Shown here in pieces: positions 1 through 8,165 of a DNA stretch of 64,000 bases. Position 1 is the stretch's first letter. Every line of letters starts with the position of its first letter. Below the pieces are notes generated by a model. That model did no database searches and had not been told where the DNA came from. It was given only the letters and a program-made list of their open reading frames with translations. Origin of the DNA: Ramlibacter sp. (GTDB taxonomy: Bacteria > Pseudomonadota > Gammaproteobacteria > Burkholderiales > Burkholderiaceae_C); NCBI GenBank assembly GCA_030695945.1, contig JAUYOG010000023.1:1-64000 (forward strand), written 5' to 3'. The translations under genes and the position numbers were made by a program.

Positions 1-462
1 ACCCTCGGCCTGGGGCCGGCGCCGCACAACTCGCAGAGCGCCTAAGGCCGCTCTGCTCGGACAGGTGCGGCGAGAATGAAACGAAGCGCGCTGCGCGCGC
101 CCGTCCCCAGGCCGAGCCGCTACGCCGCCACAGAAATCGCCGCCGCCGTGTACCGCCTGACGCTCAACGAGAGGGTTGGTATTCCAACAGTGGCGTGCCA
201 ACTCTGTGACTGCAAATCCGCGTGCGGGTGGGCTGTGTCGCGCAATCAGGCAAGGCGCCTGCGATGGGCGGTTTTGCGGCCGGCGCGCGCAGCGCGCTTC
301 GTCAACATTCTCATCGCGCCTGTTCGAGCGCAGCGCCCTTCGGGGCGCGAAGCGAGTTGCGCGATGCGGCCGCAAAACCGGTCATCGCAGGTTTAGTCGG
401 CGAAGCCGACCGCCTTGTCGCGCGACACAGCCCACCCGTGCGCGGATTTGCCGCGAGGTCTA
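1..462. repeat. Large structured dispersed repeat, copy 1 (left end cut by window)
   Basis: This copy matches two others, near 56547-57081 and 62004-62537, over most of its length with scattered substitutions. The left ~80 bases present in the other copies lie outside the window. It contains a long hairpin: 212-243 pairs with 420-451 almost perfectly, and 258-282 pairs with 366-391, separated by an asymmetric internal loop. Smaller inverted repeats lie at 4-16 with 104-116, and an 8-bp hairpin (GCAGAGCG/CGCTCTGC) near 31-57. All three copies hold an open frame starting MKRSALRAP, but codon composition and unequal lengths argue against a protein. The copy ends about 37 bases past the stop codon of the minus-strand SIS gene. 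Nothing else is visible in this non-coding stretch. Confidence 0.85.
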
Positions 463-498
463 GGAATACAAACAAGCGAACTAGCGACACCCTGGGAC

Positions 499-1509
499 TC
501 AAACTGTGCGCGTGACCTTCGCAAGGTGCCGCGGCCGGTCGGGATCGAGCCCGCGCGCGCGCGACAGCGCTTCGACCATGGGGTAGAAACTTTGCAGCAC
601 GGAAATCGGGTCGAGTTCGCTGGCGCCGGTCTCCACGATCGGCAGGCTGGTGCGCGGCGTCGCGCCGGGGGCTGCCAGCAGCACACGCGCGCCGCGCGCG
701 CGCAACTCGTCGGCGAGCCCCAGCAAACCCGCCTGGGCGGGGCCGCCGGGTGCGAGCACCAGCACCGGGTAGCCCTTCTCGATCAGCGCCATCGGGCCGT
801 GCTGCACCTCGGCGCCCGAGAACGCCTCGGCCTGGATGCCGCAGGTTTCCTTGAACTTCAGCGCCGCCTCCAGCGCCACGGGCAAACCCAGGCCGCGGCC
901 GATCACCAGCAAGCGGTCCGTGTCCTTGAGCGCGGGCACGGCGGCGGACCAGTCAGCGTGCACCGCGCGGGACAGCACCTGGGGCAGGCTGGACAGCGCC
1001 AGCTGCAAGGGCACGTCGTTTTGCCACGCGGCCACCAGCCGCGCCGCTGCCGTCATCTGGGCGATCACCGTCTTCGTCGCGGCGATGCTCGCCTCGCTGC
1101 CCGCATGCAGCGGGAAGACCCACTGCGCGGTTTCCGCGAGCGGCGAGGTCGCTTCGTTGACGAATGCCGACGTGATGGCGCCGCCCTCGCGGAAGTAGCG
1201 CGTGGGCTCGACCAGGTCGGGGCTCTGCCCGGATTGCGAGAACGCGAATGTCGCCAGGCCCGTGCAGGCGATCTTCGATTGGTAGAGCGTCACCAGGGAC
1301 ATGGGAAGCGACGTCACGAGCCGGCCCATCCGCGCCATGATCAGGTAAGCCGCGTAATGCGCCGCATTGTCGGAGCTGCCGCGCGCGATCGTGAGCAGCG
1401 ATCCGGGAGGCTCCGAGCGCAGCAGCGCGCCGAACTCGCGATACGCCAGGATGTCGTGCGCGAGTTGCCGGGCCACGGCGGTAGGCGCGTCCCGGGCCTC
1501 AATCAGCAT
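499..1509 (-). CDS. SIS-domain sugar-phosphate isomerase, NagB-II-like glucosamine-6-phosphate deaminase
   Basis: This 336-residue protein has two SIS folds and no glutaminase domain, as in NagB-II/AgaS enzymes, which deaminate glucosamine-6-phosphate to fructose-6-phosphate. The sugar-phosphate motif SQSGQSPDLV, the ARGSSDNA loop and an AATKT segment are visible, together with a C-terminal RGLDPDRPRHLAKVT tail typical of GlmS-like proteins. The ATG at 1509 overlaps the nagA stop by 11 bases; an in-frame TTG at 1521 is an alternative. Translational coupling to nagA supports a role in GlcNAc catabolism. The exact substrate is an inference: an AgaS-type galactosamine enzyme is possible. Confidence 0.85.
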   Translation of the reverse strand: MLIEARDAPTAVARQLAHDILAYREFGALLRSEPPGSLLTIARGSSDNAAHYAAYLIMARMGRLVTSLPMSLVTLYQSKIACTGLATFAFSQSGQSPDLVEPTRYFREGGAITSAFVNEATSPLAETAQWVFPLHAGSEASIAATKTVIAQMTAAARLVAAWQNDVPLQLALSSLPQVLSRAVHADWSAAVPALKDTDRLLVIGRGLGLPVALEAALKFKETCGIQAEAFSGAEVQHGPMALIEKGYPVLVLAPGGPAQAGLLGLADELRARGARVLLAAPGATPRTSLPIVETGASELDPISVLQSFYPMVEALSRARGLDPDRPRHLAKVTRTV

Positions 1510-2632
1510 GCGCGAGCTCAATCGGAACTCCTTCCAGGTAAACGTCCTTCAGGTTCAGGTCCCGGTCCAGCACCACGACGTCGCCCCAGGCGCCGGGCGA
1601 CAGCCGTCCGCGATCGGCCACGCCGAGGTAGTCGGCCGCATGGGTGGAAACGCGTGCCGAGGCCTCGGCCAGGCCGAGCCCCAGCTCGCCGGCCAGGTTG
1701 CGCAGCGCCAGATCCATCGTCAGCGTGGAGCCGGCCAGCGTGCCATCGGCCAGGCGCACGCCGCCGAGGCACTTGGTGACGGCCTGGCGCCCCAGCCTGT
1801 ATTCGCCGTCGGGCATGCCGGTGGCGGAAGTCGAGTCGGTCACGCAATAAAGGCACGGGATGGCGCGCAGCGCGACGCGCAGTGCCCCGGGATGCACATG
1901 CAGCAGGTCGGGGATGATCTCCGCGTATTTCGCATGCGCGAGGGCCGCACCGGCGATGCCGGGCGCGCGGTGGTGCAAGCCCGTCATGGCGTTGAACAGG
2001 TGGGTGAAGCCGCGGGCGCCCTGCGCCAGGGCCTCGACGCCGTCCTCATAGGTGCCGAGCGTGTGGCCCATTTGCACGAGGTACCCGGCTTCGCTCAGAG
2101 CGCGGATATCGTTCATGTTGCCGGCCACCTCCGGCGCCAATGTGATGAGGCGGATCGGCGCAATGGCGTTGAGCTGCTTGATTTCGGGCAACGACACCGG
2201 CCGGGTGAAGTCGGGCTGGGCGCCGAGCTTGCCCGGGTTGATGTAGGGGCCCTCGAGGTGCACGCCGAGGACGCGTGCCGCCCGCGGCCGGCGCTCGGCC
2301 GCGCAGGCCCGCACGCCCCCGAAAGCCGCTTCCAGGTCGGCCAGGGGCGCGGTCAACGTGGTGGCCAGCAGCGCCGTCGTGCCGTGCGCCGCATGGCACT
2401 GCGCCACATGCAGCGCCGCATCGGCGCCTTCCATGATGTCGCGCCCGCCGCCGCCGTGCACGTGCAGGTCGATGAAGCCGGGCAGAACGATGGCTTGCGT
2501 GGATTCGCGCACTGCGTTCTCATCCACTGGCGTGCCCGAGACACCGAGCACGCGGCCGGCCGCGTCGAACGCCACGCTGCCGTCGACGAATCCTTGCGGG
2601 GTGAGGATGTGGCCCTTCAGTGTTCGGTTCAC
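1499..2632 (-). CDS. nagA: N-acetylglucosamine-6-phosphate deacetylase
   Basis: NagA removes acetate from GlcNAc-6-phosphate in the cytoplasm. The 377-residue protein has the amidohydrolase metal motif HVHGGGG after LPGFIDLH, the HLEGPY glutamate ligand, FTHLFNAM with its histidine, the CVTDS segment and a C-terminal composite-domain strand (GDVVVLDRDL). The GTG at 2632 is chosen because homology begins at RTLKGHILTPQGF; the frame stays open upstream to 2806 without recognisable content. It is the first gene of the nagA-NagB-II pair and faces the FecR-like gene across about 140 bases. No PTS or nag regulator is in the window. Confidence 0.92.
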   Translation of the reverse strand: MNRTLKGHILTPQGFVDGSVAFDAAGRVLGVSGTPVDENAVRESTQAIVLPGFIDLHVHGGGGRDIMEGADAALHVAQCHAAHGTTALLATTLTAPLADLEAAFGGVRACAAERRPRAARVLGVHLEGPYINPGKLGAQPDFTRPVSLPEIKQLNAIAPIRLITLAPEVAGNMNDIRALSEAGYLVQMGHTLGTYEDGVEALAQGARGFTHLFNAMTGLHHRAPGIAGAALAHAKYAEIIPDLLHVHPGALRVALRAIPCLYCVTDSTSATGMPDGEYRLGRQAVTKCLGGVRLADGTLAGSTLTMDLALRNLAGELGLGLAEASARVSTHAADYLGVADRGRLSPGAWGDVVVLDRDLNLKDVYLEGVPIELAHAD

Positions 2633-2774
2633 CCGGGAATGGTAGCGGGCCCCCGCTGCCTCAGCAGTAGGACAAAGGCCACTGCGGGACGGCGTCGTGG
2701 CCGACCGTGGGGATCGTGGGCCGGGCTTAAGCTCCCACGGCGTGCTGCGAATCCGCTCAGTGCGAGGAGACCCC

Positions 2775-5132
2775 ATGACCAAGCCACCGCTGCGCCAGCG
2801 CATCATCCCGTCGCTGTTCGCGATCCTCTTTGCCGCGAGTGGCTGGGCCCTAGCGGACCCGCCGTCACGCGTCGCGCGCCTGGCCTACGTCAGCGGCGCG
2901 GCCAGCTTCTCGCCGGGTGGCGAGCGCGACTGGGGCCGCGCCGTCGTCAACCGGCCGATGGTGACCGGCGACCGCCTGTGGGTGGACGAGGGCGCCCGCG
3001 CCGAACTGCAGCTGGGGGCAGCCGCGATCCGCGTCGGCGGGGGCACCAGCATCACGCTGCTGAACCTGGACGACCGCATCGCGCAGGTGCAGCTCTCTCA
3101 AGGTACGCTGAACATCCGCGTGCGCCGGCTGGACCGTGGCAACACCTTCGAAGTCGCCACGCCGAACCTGGCGTATTCGATCCGCCGGCCCGGCAACTAC
3201 CGCATCGAGGTGGCGCCGGACGGCAGGACCACCACGGTGGCCGTGCGCACCGGCCTGGCCGAGGTCTATGGCGAAGGCCGGGCCTTCATCATCAACGCGG
3301 GCCAGACCTTCCGCTTCTTCGGCGGCGGACTGCGCGACTACCAGACCTTCGCGGTGTACCGGCCGGACGAGTTCGACCGCTGGTCCACGCAGCGCGACCG
3401 CCGCTGGGACACCTCGCCGTCGCGCCGCTACGTTTCCGCCGAGATGATCGGCTACGAGGACCTCGACCAGTACGGCACGTGGCGCAAGGTGCCCACGTAC
3501 GGCAATGTCTGGGTGCCGCGGCGCGTCGCCGCCGATTGGGCACCGTACAAAGACGGGCACTGGTCGTGGGTGGAGCCGTGGGGCTGGACCTGGGTCGACG
3601 ACCAGCCCTGGGGCTTCGCGCCCTCGCATTACGGCCGCTGGGCCCGCATCGACACGGGCTGGGCCTGGGTGCCGGGGCCGGCGACCGTGCGGCCGGTGTA
3701 CGCGCCGGCGTTGGTAGCCTTCGTCGGCGGCGATGATTTCCGCTCCAGCGGCGCCGGCGCCGGCAACGCGGTCGCGTGGTTCCCGCTCGGCCCGCGCGAC
3801 GTGTACCGGCCCTCGTACACCGTCAGCCGCGAGTACTTCACTACCGTCAACACCAGCAACACCGTCGTATACAACCGGTCGAACATCACCACGCTGTACG
3901 ACAACCGGAACACGACCAACGTCACGTACGTCAACCAGTCGATTCCCGGCGCCGTGGTGGCCGTGCTCGCTGCGGCCTTCGCGCAATCGAGGCCCGTGGC
4001 CCGGGAGACGGTGACCGTCACCCGCGAAATGATCGCCAGCGCGCCCGCCAGGACGTTTGCGCCTGTCGCGCCGGTCCAGGCCAGCGTGATCGGCGCGGCA
4101 GCGGCCCCGGCGGCCAAGCCACCGGAAGCCGTGCAGACGCGGCGGGTCGTGGCACAGGCGAAGCCGCCGGCGCCGCCGGTCGCGTTCGAGGCCCGGCGCG
4201 GCGCACTCGCGGCCAACGCGGGCAAGCCGCTGGACACTGCTGCCATTGCCGCGCTGAAGCCCGCGGCGCCAGCGCCCACTCCCGCCGTCACGGTCGTCGC
4301 ACCGGAAAAAGCCATCGCCGCGCCGCCCAGGCCCGCCAGCGCACCGATGGCGGCCGCACCGGCTTCCGCCGCGCCCGCACCGGCGCCAGCACCCGCACCC
4401 GCTCCGGCGGCTGCCGCGCCGCCGACGGCCCAGGCACCGGCGGCGTCGCAACCCGCTGAACCGGGCCGCCGCGAAGGCCGGGCATCAGGGCCGCGCGAGC
4501 GGCCGGGCCGCGCGGCGTCGGCGCCGATGGCAGCACCGGCATCCGCACCGGCACCGGCGGCTGCACCCGCGACGAGGGCTGCACCCGCGCCCGCGGCTGC
4601 GCCTACGCCTACGCCGGCACCGACGCCTGCGCCTACGCCGGCACCCACCCCGGCGCCGAGACCCGCCACCGCACCGGCACCTGCGGCAGCTCCCGCCCCA
4701 GCGGCGCCGCCGGCCGCGAGCGCGTCATCGGCTCGTGAGCAACGCGAACAGCAGCGTGAGCAACGTCGCGACGAGCGGCCCGGGTCGCGGCCAACGCCGG
4801 CTGCGGAGCAAGCACCGCCGGCGACCGCCGTGCCGGGCGCACGCCCGCCCGCAGCAGTCGCACCCGCAGCAGTCGCACCCGCTGCTCCCGCTCCCGCGCC
4901 TGCTGCCGCGCCGTCCCGCCCGTCTGCGCCGGCCCCCGCTGCGGCACCCGCCGCGCCGGCAGCGCGCGCCGCCGCCAGCGCATCGCCTCCCGCAACACCG
5001 GCGGCGTCCGAGCCGCGCGGTGCACGCGCCAGGCCGCCGGCCGCCACTGCTTCCGAGCGCCGCGAGGCGGCGAGCGAAGCGCGCGATGAGCGGCGCAAGC
5101 GCAAGGACGAGGAGCAAGGCCGCAAGCCGTAG
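2775..5132 (+). CDS. FecR/DUF6600-domain exported protein with long Ala/Pro-rich tail
   Basis: This 785-residue protein begins with a signal peptide (hydrophobic to about residue 27, cut after GWALA). A FecR-like beta domain follows (about 35-190; VTGDRLWVDEGARAELQLG), then a tryptophan-rich DUF6600 region (about 215-330; YGTWRKV, GNVWVPR, WGWTWVDDQPWG, HYGRW). From about residue 400 the chain becomes low-complexity Ala/Pro (runs of AP and PTPAPTPA) with Arg/Glu-rich islands and a basic end. The ATG at 2775 has GGAG upstream at 2766. FecR-like domains often sense or bind in the periplasm, but no partner sigma factor is nearby, so function is unknown. The tail would be expected to be disordered and wall-spanning or sticky. 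Confidence 0.85.
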   Translation: MTKPPLRQRIIPSLFAILFAASGWALADPPSRVARLAYVSGAASFSPGGERDWGRAVVNRPMVTGDRLWVDEGARAELQLGAAAIRVGGGTSITLLNLDDRIAQVQLSQGTLNIRVRRLDRGNTFEVATPNLAYSIRRPGNYRIEVAPDGRTTTVAVRTGLAEVYGEGRAFIINAGQTFRFFGGGLRDYQTFAVYRPDEFDRWSTQRDRRWDTSPSRRYVSAEMIGYEDLDQYGTWRKVPTYGNVWVPRRVAADWAPYKDGHWSWVEPWGWTWVDDQPWGFAPSHYGRWARIDTGWAWVPGPATVRPVYAPALVAFVGGDDFRSSGAGAGNAVAWFPLGPRDVYRPSYTVSREYFTTVNTSNTVVYNRSNITTLYDNRNTTNVTYVNQSIPGAVVAVLAAAFAQSRPVARETVTVTREMIASAPARTFAPVAPVQASVIGAAAAPAAKPPEAVQTRRVVAQAKPPAPPVAFEARRGALAANAGKPLDTAAIAALKPAAPAPTPAVTVVAPEKAIAAPPRPASAPMAAAPASAAPAPAPAPAPAPAAAAPPTAQAPAASQPAEPGRREGRASGPRERPGRAASAPMAAPASAPAPAAAPATRAAPAPAAAPTPTPAPTPAPTPAPTPAPRPATAPAPAAAPAPAAPPAASASSAREQREQQREQRRDERPGSRPTPAAEQAPPATAVPGARPPAAVAPAAVAPAAPAPAPAAAPSRPSAPAPAAAPAAPAARAAASASPPATPAASEPRGARARPPAATASERREAASEARDERRKRKDEEQGRKP

Positions 5133-5175
5133 GTCCGGGCAGCGCGGCGCCGCTGCGTGCGGCACACTGGAGGCC

Positions 5176-6009
5176 ATGAAGCAAGTCCGCATGCCTTCGG
5201 GCGACCTCGTGCCGGCGCTGGGCCAGGGCACCTGGCAGATGGGTGAGAAGCGCTCCGCGCGAGACCAGGAGATCGCCACGCTGCGCGCGGGCATCGAGCA
5301 GGGGCTTGCCCTCATCGACACCGCCGAGATGTACGGCGACGGCGCCACCGAGAGCTTGGTGGGCGAGGCGCTCACCGGCCTGCGCGATGGCGTGTTCCTG
5401 GTCAGCAAGGTCTATCCGCACAACGCGTCGCGCAAGGCGATGCGCGCCGCCTGCACGGCGAGCCTGCGGCGCCTGCGGACCGACCGGCTCGACCTCTACC
5501 TCCTGCATTGGGCGGGCCCCGTGCCGATCGAGGAGACCGTGGACGCATTCGAGCAGCTGGTGCACGATGGCCTCATCCGCAGCTGGGGCGTGAGCAACCT
5601 CGATACGGCCGCCATGGAAGAACTGTGGGCCGTGCCGGGCGGCCGCGCGGTGCAGGCCAACCAGGTGCTCTACAACCTCACGCGGCGCGGCATCGAATGG
5701 GACCTGCTGCCCTGGCAGCGTGAACGCGGCATTCCCACGATGGCCTATTGCCCCATCGAGCAAGGGCGCCTGCTGCGCAATCGCAAGCTCGCCGATTTCG
5801 CCAAGCGCCGCGGCTTGACGCCGGCCCAGGCCGCGCTGGCCTGGCTGCTGGCGCGCGACGACGTGATCGCGATCCCGAAGACGGCCAGGCCGGACCGGCT
5901 GGCCGAGAATCGGGCCGCCCTCGACCATCCGCTGGATGCCGCCGCGCTGGCCGAACTGGACTCGCTGTTCGGGCCCCCTTCAGGCCCCGCTCCCCTCGAG
6001 ATGATCTGA
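5176..6009 (+). CDS. Aldo/keto reductase
   Basis: This 277-residue cytosolic NADPH-dependent oxidoreductase has the full AKR tetrad in context: Asp and Tyr in LIDTAEMYGDG, Lys in LVSKVYPHN and His in LYLLHWAG. The GVSNLD strand and the cofactor loop IAIPKTARPDRLAEN near the C terminus are also present. Length is normal for a diketogulonate-reductase/YeaE-like AKR. The start has a Shine-Dalgarno (TGGAGG) at 5168-5173. It stands alone between the FecR-like gene and the histidine kinase, so its substrate cannot be inferred. Confidence 0.9.
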   Translation: MKQVRMPSGDLVPALGQGTWQMGEKRSARDQEIATLRAGIEQGLALIDTAEMYGDGATESLVGEALTGLRDGVFLVSKVYPHNASRKAMRAACTASLRRLRTDRLDLYLLHWAGPVPIEETVDAFEQLVHDGLIRSWGVSNLDTAAMEELWAVPGGRAVQANQVLYNLTRRGIEWDLLPWQRERGIPTMAYCPIEQGRLLRNRKLADFAKRRGLTPAQAALAWLLARDDVIAIPKTARPDRLAENRAALDHPLDAAALAELDSLFGPPSGPAPLEMI

Positions 6010-6094
6010 CGGCGCCCGGGTTGGGAAAATACCTCATCGCACCGCTCCGATGCCCGCTTGCCGCGGGCGCGCCCCTGAGGTCCAATGCTGGACC

Positions 6095-7648
6095 ATGACG
6101 CGCTCCCCCTCCAACACCGTCAAACTGGCGCCGCCGACCGAGCGGGACGCGTGGGTTCGGCATTTCGCCGGCGCGTTCGAAAACGCCGTGATCGGCATGA
6201 CGCTGCTGGGAACGGACCACCGCCGGCTCACGGTGAACCGCGCGTTCTGCGAGTTCCTCGGCTACACGGAGGCCGAGCTGCTGGCCCTGTCGCTGGAGGA
6301 TCTCATGCACCCGGAAGACGCGCAGCACACCCGGCGGCAGCTGGCCGCGCTGCTCGCGGGAGAGAAGGATAGCTTCCGCCGGGAAATTCGTTACCTGCGC
6401 CGGCGTGCGGACGTCGCCTGGGGCGATTTCAGCTGCACCCTGGCGCGAGACCTCGATGGGCAGCCGCTCTTTTTCATCACGCAGGTGCAGGACATCACCG
6501 AGCGCAAGCGCGCCGAGCAGGGCCTGCGCGACACGCAGGCCATGCTGCACCTGGCGGCGCAGGTCGGGCGCCTGGGCGCCTGGGCCTGGGACGTCGGCGC
6601 CGAAACGCTGCAATGGTCGCAGGAGGCGTGCGCGATCTTCGAAGTCAAGCCCGGCTTCGCGCCGACGCCGGCGCAGGTGATGCGCTTCGTCGCGCCCGCA
6701 TACCGCGCCAACATAGGCGCCACGCTCAAGGCCTGCCTGCGTGGCGGCAGCCCGTTCGACATCGAGGTGCAGATCGTCACGGCCAAAGGCCGCCCGCTGT
6801 GGGTGCGCTTCATCTGCGAGGCCGAGTGGGACGCCCATGGCCGCGTGCGCCGCCTTCAAGGTGCGTTGCAGGACATCTCCGAGAGCAAGGGCGCGCAGCA
6901 GGAGATCCTGCGCCTGAACGCCGAGCTCGAGGAACGCGTGCACCGGCGCACCGCGCAGCTGGAAGCGGCCAACCGGGAACTGGAAGCGTTTTCCTATTCC
7001 ATCGCGCACGACCTGCGCGCGCCGCTGAGCTCGATCGACGGCTTCAGCAACACCCTGCAGGAGAGCGCGGGCGATGCGCTGGACGAGCGCTCCCACCATT
7101 ACCTGCGGCGCATCCGGGCCGGCGTGCGCCAGATGAGCGAGCTCACGGACGGGCTGCTTTCGCTCGCCAGCCTTTCGCGCGCGGACCTGCGGATGGAACC
7201 GGTGGACCTGGCCGCGCTCGCCCGCAGGGCCGTGGCGGGGTGCCGCGAGCGTTCGCCGCAACGCGCCGTCGACGTCGTGACCTCGGACAGCCTGCCGGCC
7301 CGGGGCGACCCGCGGCTGCTGGCCCAGGTGATGGACAACCTGGTGGGCAACGCGTGGAAGTTCACTTCGCGCAAGGCCCGGGCGCGCATCGAAGTGGGCG
7401 GCACGCAGGGCGGCGACGGGCAATGGGTGTATTACGTGCGCGACGATGGCGCGGGGTTCGACATGGCCTACGCGTCGAAGATGTTCGAGGCCTTCCGTCG
7501 CATGCACACCAGCGCCGAATTCGAGGGCACGGGCATCGGCCTGGCGATCGCGCACCGCGTCATCACGCGCCACGGAGGGCGCATCTGGGCCGTCTCGGAG
7601 CCCGAGAAGGGCGCCACCTTCTACTTCACGCTGGGCACGACCGCGTAG
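6095..7648 (+). CDS. PAS/PAC sensor histidine kinase
   Basis: This soluble hybrid-free kinase of 517 residues has two PAS domains: about 22-140 (FENAVIGMTLLG...VNRAFCEFLGYTEAEL) with a PAC motif ending DITERKRAEQ, and about 140-270 ending DISESKGAQQ. A coiled coil (about 270-295) follows, then HisKA with the phospho-acceptor His305 in YSIAHDLRAPLSSIDGF. The HATPase domain has N box MDNLVGNAWKF, G1 box DDGAGFDM and G2 box GTGIGLAIAHR. The family resembles bacteriophytochrome-type kinases without the GAF-PHY chromophore region. No response regulator is adjacent. The start could also be TTG/ATG further upstream (6050). The 3' end overlaps the BON gene by 28 bases on the opposite strand. Confidence 0.88.
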   Translation: MTRSPSNTVKLAPPTERDAWVRHFAGAFENAVIGMTLLGTDHRRLTVNRAFCEFLGYTEAELLALSLEDLMHPEDAQHTRRQLAALLAGEKDSFRREIRYLRRRADVAWGDFSCTLARDLDGQPLFFITQVQDITERKRAEQGLRDTQAMLHLAAQVGRLGAWAWDVGAETLQWSQEACAIFEVKPGFAPTPAQVMRFVAPAYRANIGATLKACLRGGSPFDIEVQIVTAKGRPLWVRFICEAEWDAHGRVRRLQGALQDISESKGAQQEILRLNAELEERVHRRTAQLEAANRELEAFSYSIAHDLRAPLSSIDGFSNTLQESAGDALDERSHHYLRRIRAGVRQMSELTDGLLSLASLSRADLRMEPVDLAALARRAVAGCRERSPQRAVDVVTSDSLPARGDPRLLAQVMDNLVGNAWKFTSRKARARIEVGGTQGGDGQWVYYVRDDGAGFDMAYASKMFEAFRRMHTSAEFEGTGIGLAIAHRVITRHGGRIWAVSEPEKGATFYFTLGTTA

Positions 7649-8115
7649 CGCGGCGTACCGCCGGTGCCCACCACCAGCTGGTTGACCACGCCCATCACGT
7701 CGTCCACCAGCCCGATGGCCTTTTCCATTGCCGCCGCTTGCTCCTGCGACTGCACGCAGCCCATGAGCGTCACCAGTCGCCGCTCGCCCAGCACCCAGAC
7801 GCTGGTGTCGTTGAATCGGCCATCCAGCCGCAGGTACTGGACCACGCGCGGGATGATCTCCTTGTCGTAGAGGTAGGAATTCGCGAGGCGGCAGCGTCCC
7901 GACAGGTGGCAGCTCGTGCCGTGCTGGGCGCGGACGTGCGCCAGCGCCGCCATCTCGTCCTTCGTCACCCCCGGGGGCTGCGGCACGGGGCAGTTCGGCA
8001 CGGCCGACGTCACCTGCTCGAACGGGTCGCCGAACAGGTTGCTGCGCTCCTGCGCCCTTGCGGCGCCGAGCGCGAAAAGACTGCCTGCCAGAAGGACGAA
8101 GATCGTTCGTTTCAT
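7621..8115 (-). CDS. Exported BON-domain protein
   Basis: This 164-residue protein has a cleavable signal peptide (FVLLAGSLFALGAARA). Its C-terminal half, about residues 85-160, follows the BON pattern: a short helix, DGRFNDTSVWVLGERRLVTLMGCVQSQEQAAAMEKAIGLVDDVMGVVNQL, with the central glycine replaced by a V-L-x-G-x-V-like strand pair. A Cys-containing segment (GTSCHLSGRCRLAN) lies before it. BON proteins bind membranes or peptidoglycan; role here unknown. ATG 8115 is chosen as the residue directly before the signal peptide. It converges with the histidine kinase gene. Confidence 0.72.
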   Translation of the reverse strand: MKRTIFVLLAGSLFALGAARAQERSNLFGDPFEQVTSAVPNCPVPQPPGVTKDEMAALAHVRAQHGTSCHLSGRCRLANSYLYDKEIIPRVVQYLRLDGRFNDTSVWVLGERRLVTLMGCVQSQEQAAAMEKAIGLVDDVMGVVNQLVVGTGGTPRYAVVPSVK

Positions 8116-8117
8116 GC

Positions 8118-8162
8118 GTGCCCCCACACCTGGCCTCCCCCGGAGGGGGAGGGATTTTCGGT
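8118..8162. repeat. Short G/C palindromic repeat
   Basis: The stretch between the BON and aldehyde dehydrogenase genes contains CTCCCCCGGAGGGGGAG, a near-perfect palindrome. It belongs to the same class of CCCTC/GAGGG elements seen at 15043-15076, 15304-15340, 49899-49938 and 53449-53495 in this window. It may also act as a bidirectional transcription barrier. Confidence 0.6.
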
Positions 8163-8165
8163 TTC

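Noticed and set aside
76-396. Open frame starting MKRSALRAPVPRPSR present in all three large repeat copies
   Set aside because: Its length changes from copy to copy, it runs through the hairpin arms, and the three copies diverge without preference for silent changes. It looks like a by-product of the GC-rich repeat.
3629-5167. 512-codon Gly/Ala-rich antisense frame opposite the FecR/DUF6600 tail
   Set aside because: It is the complement of the Ala/Pro-repeat region and has no RBS or recognisable protein features.
4735-5175. Reading the aldo/keto reductase as a 424-residue protein
   Set aside because: The upstream part is a frame-shifted translation of the FecR-like Ala/Pro tail; the ATG at 5176 has its own RBS and matches the family length.
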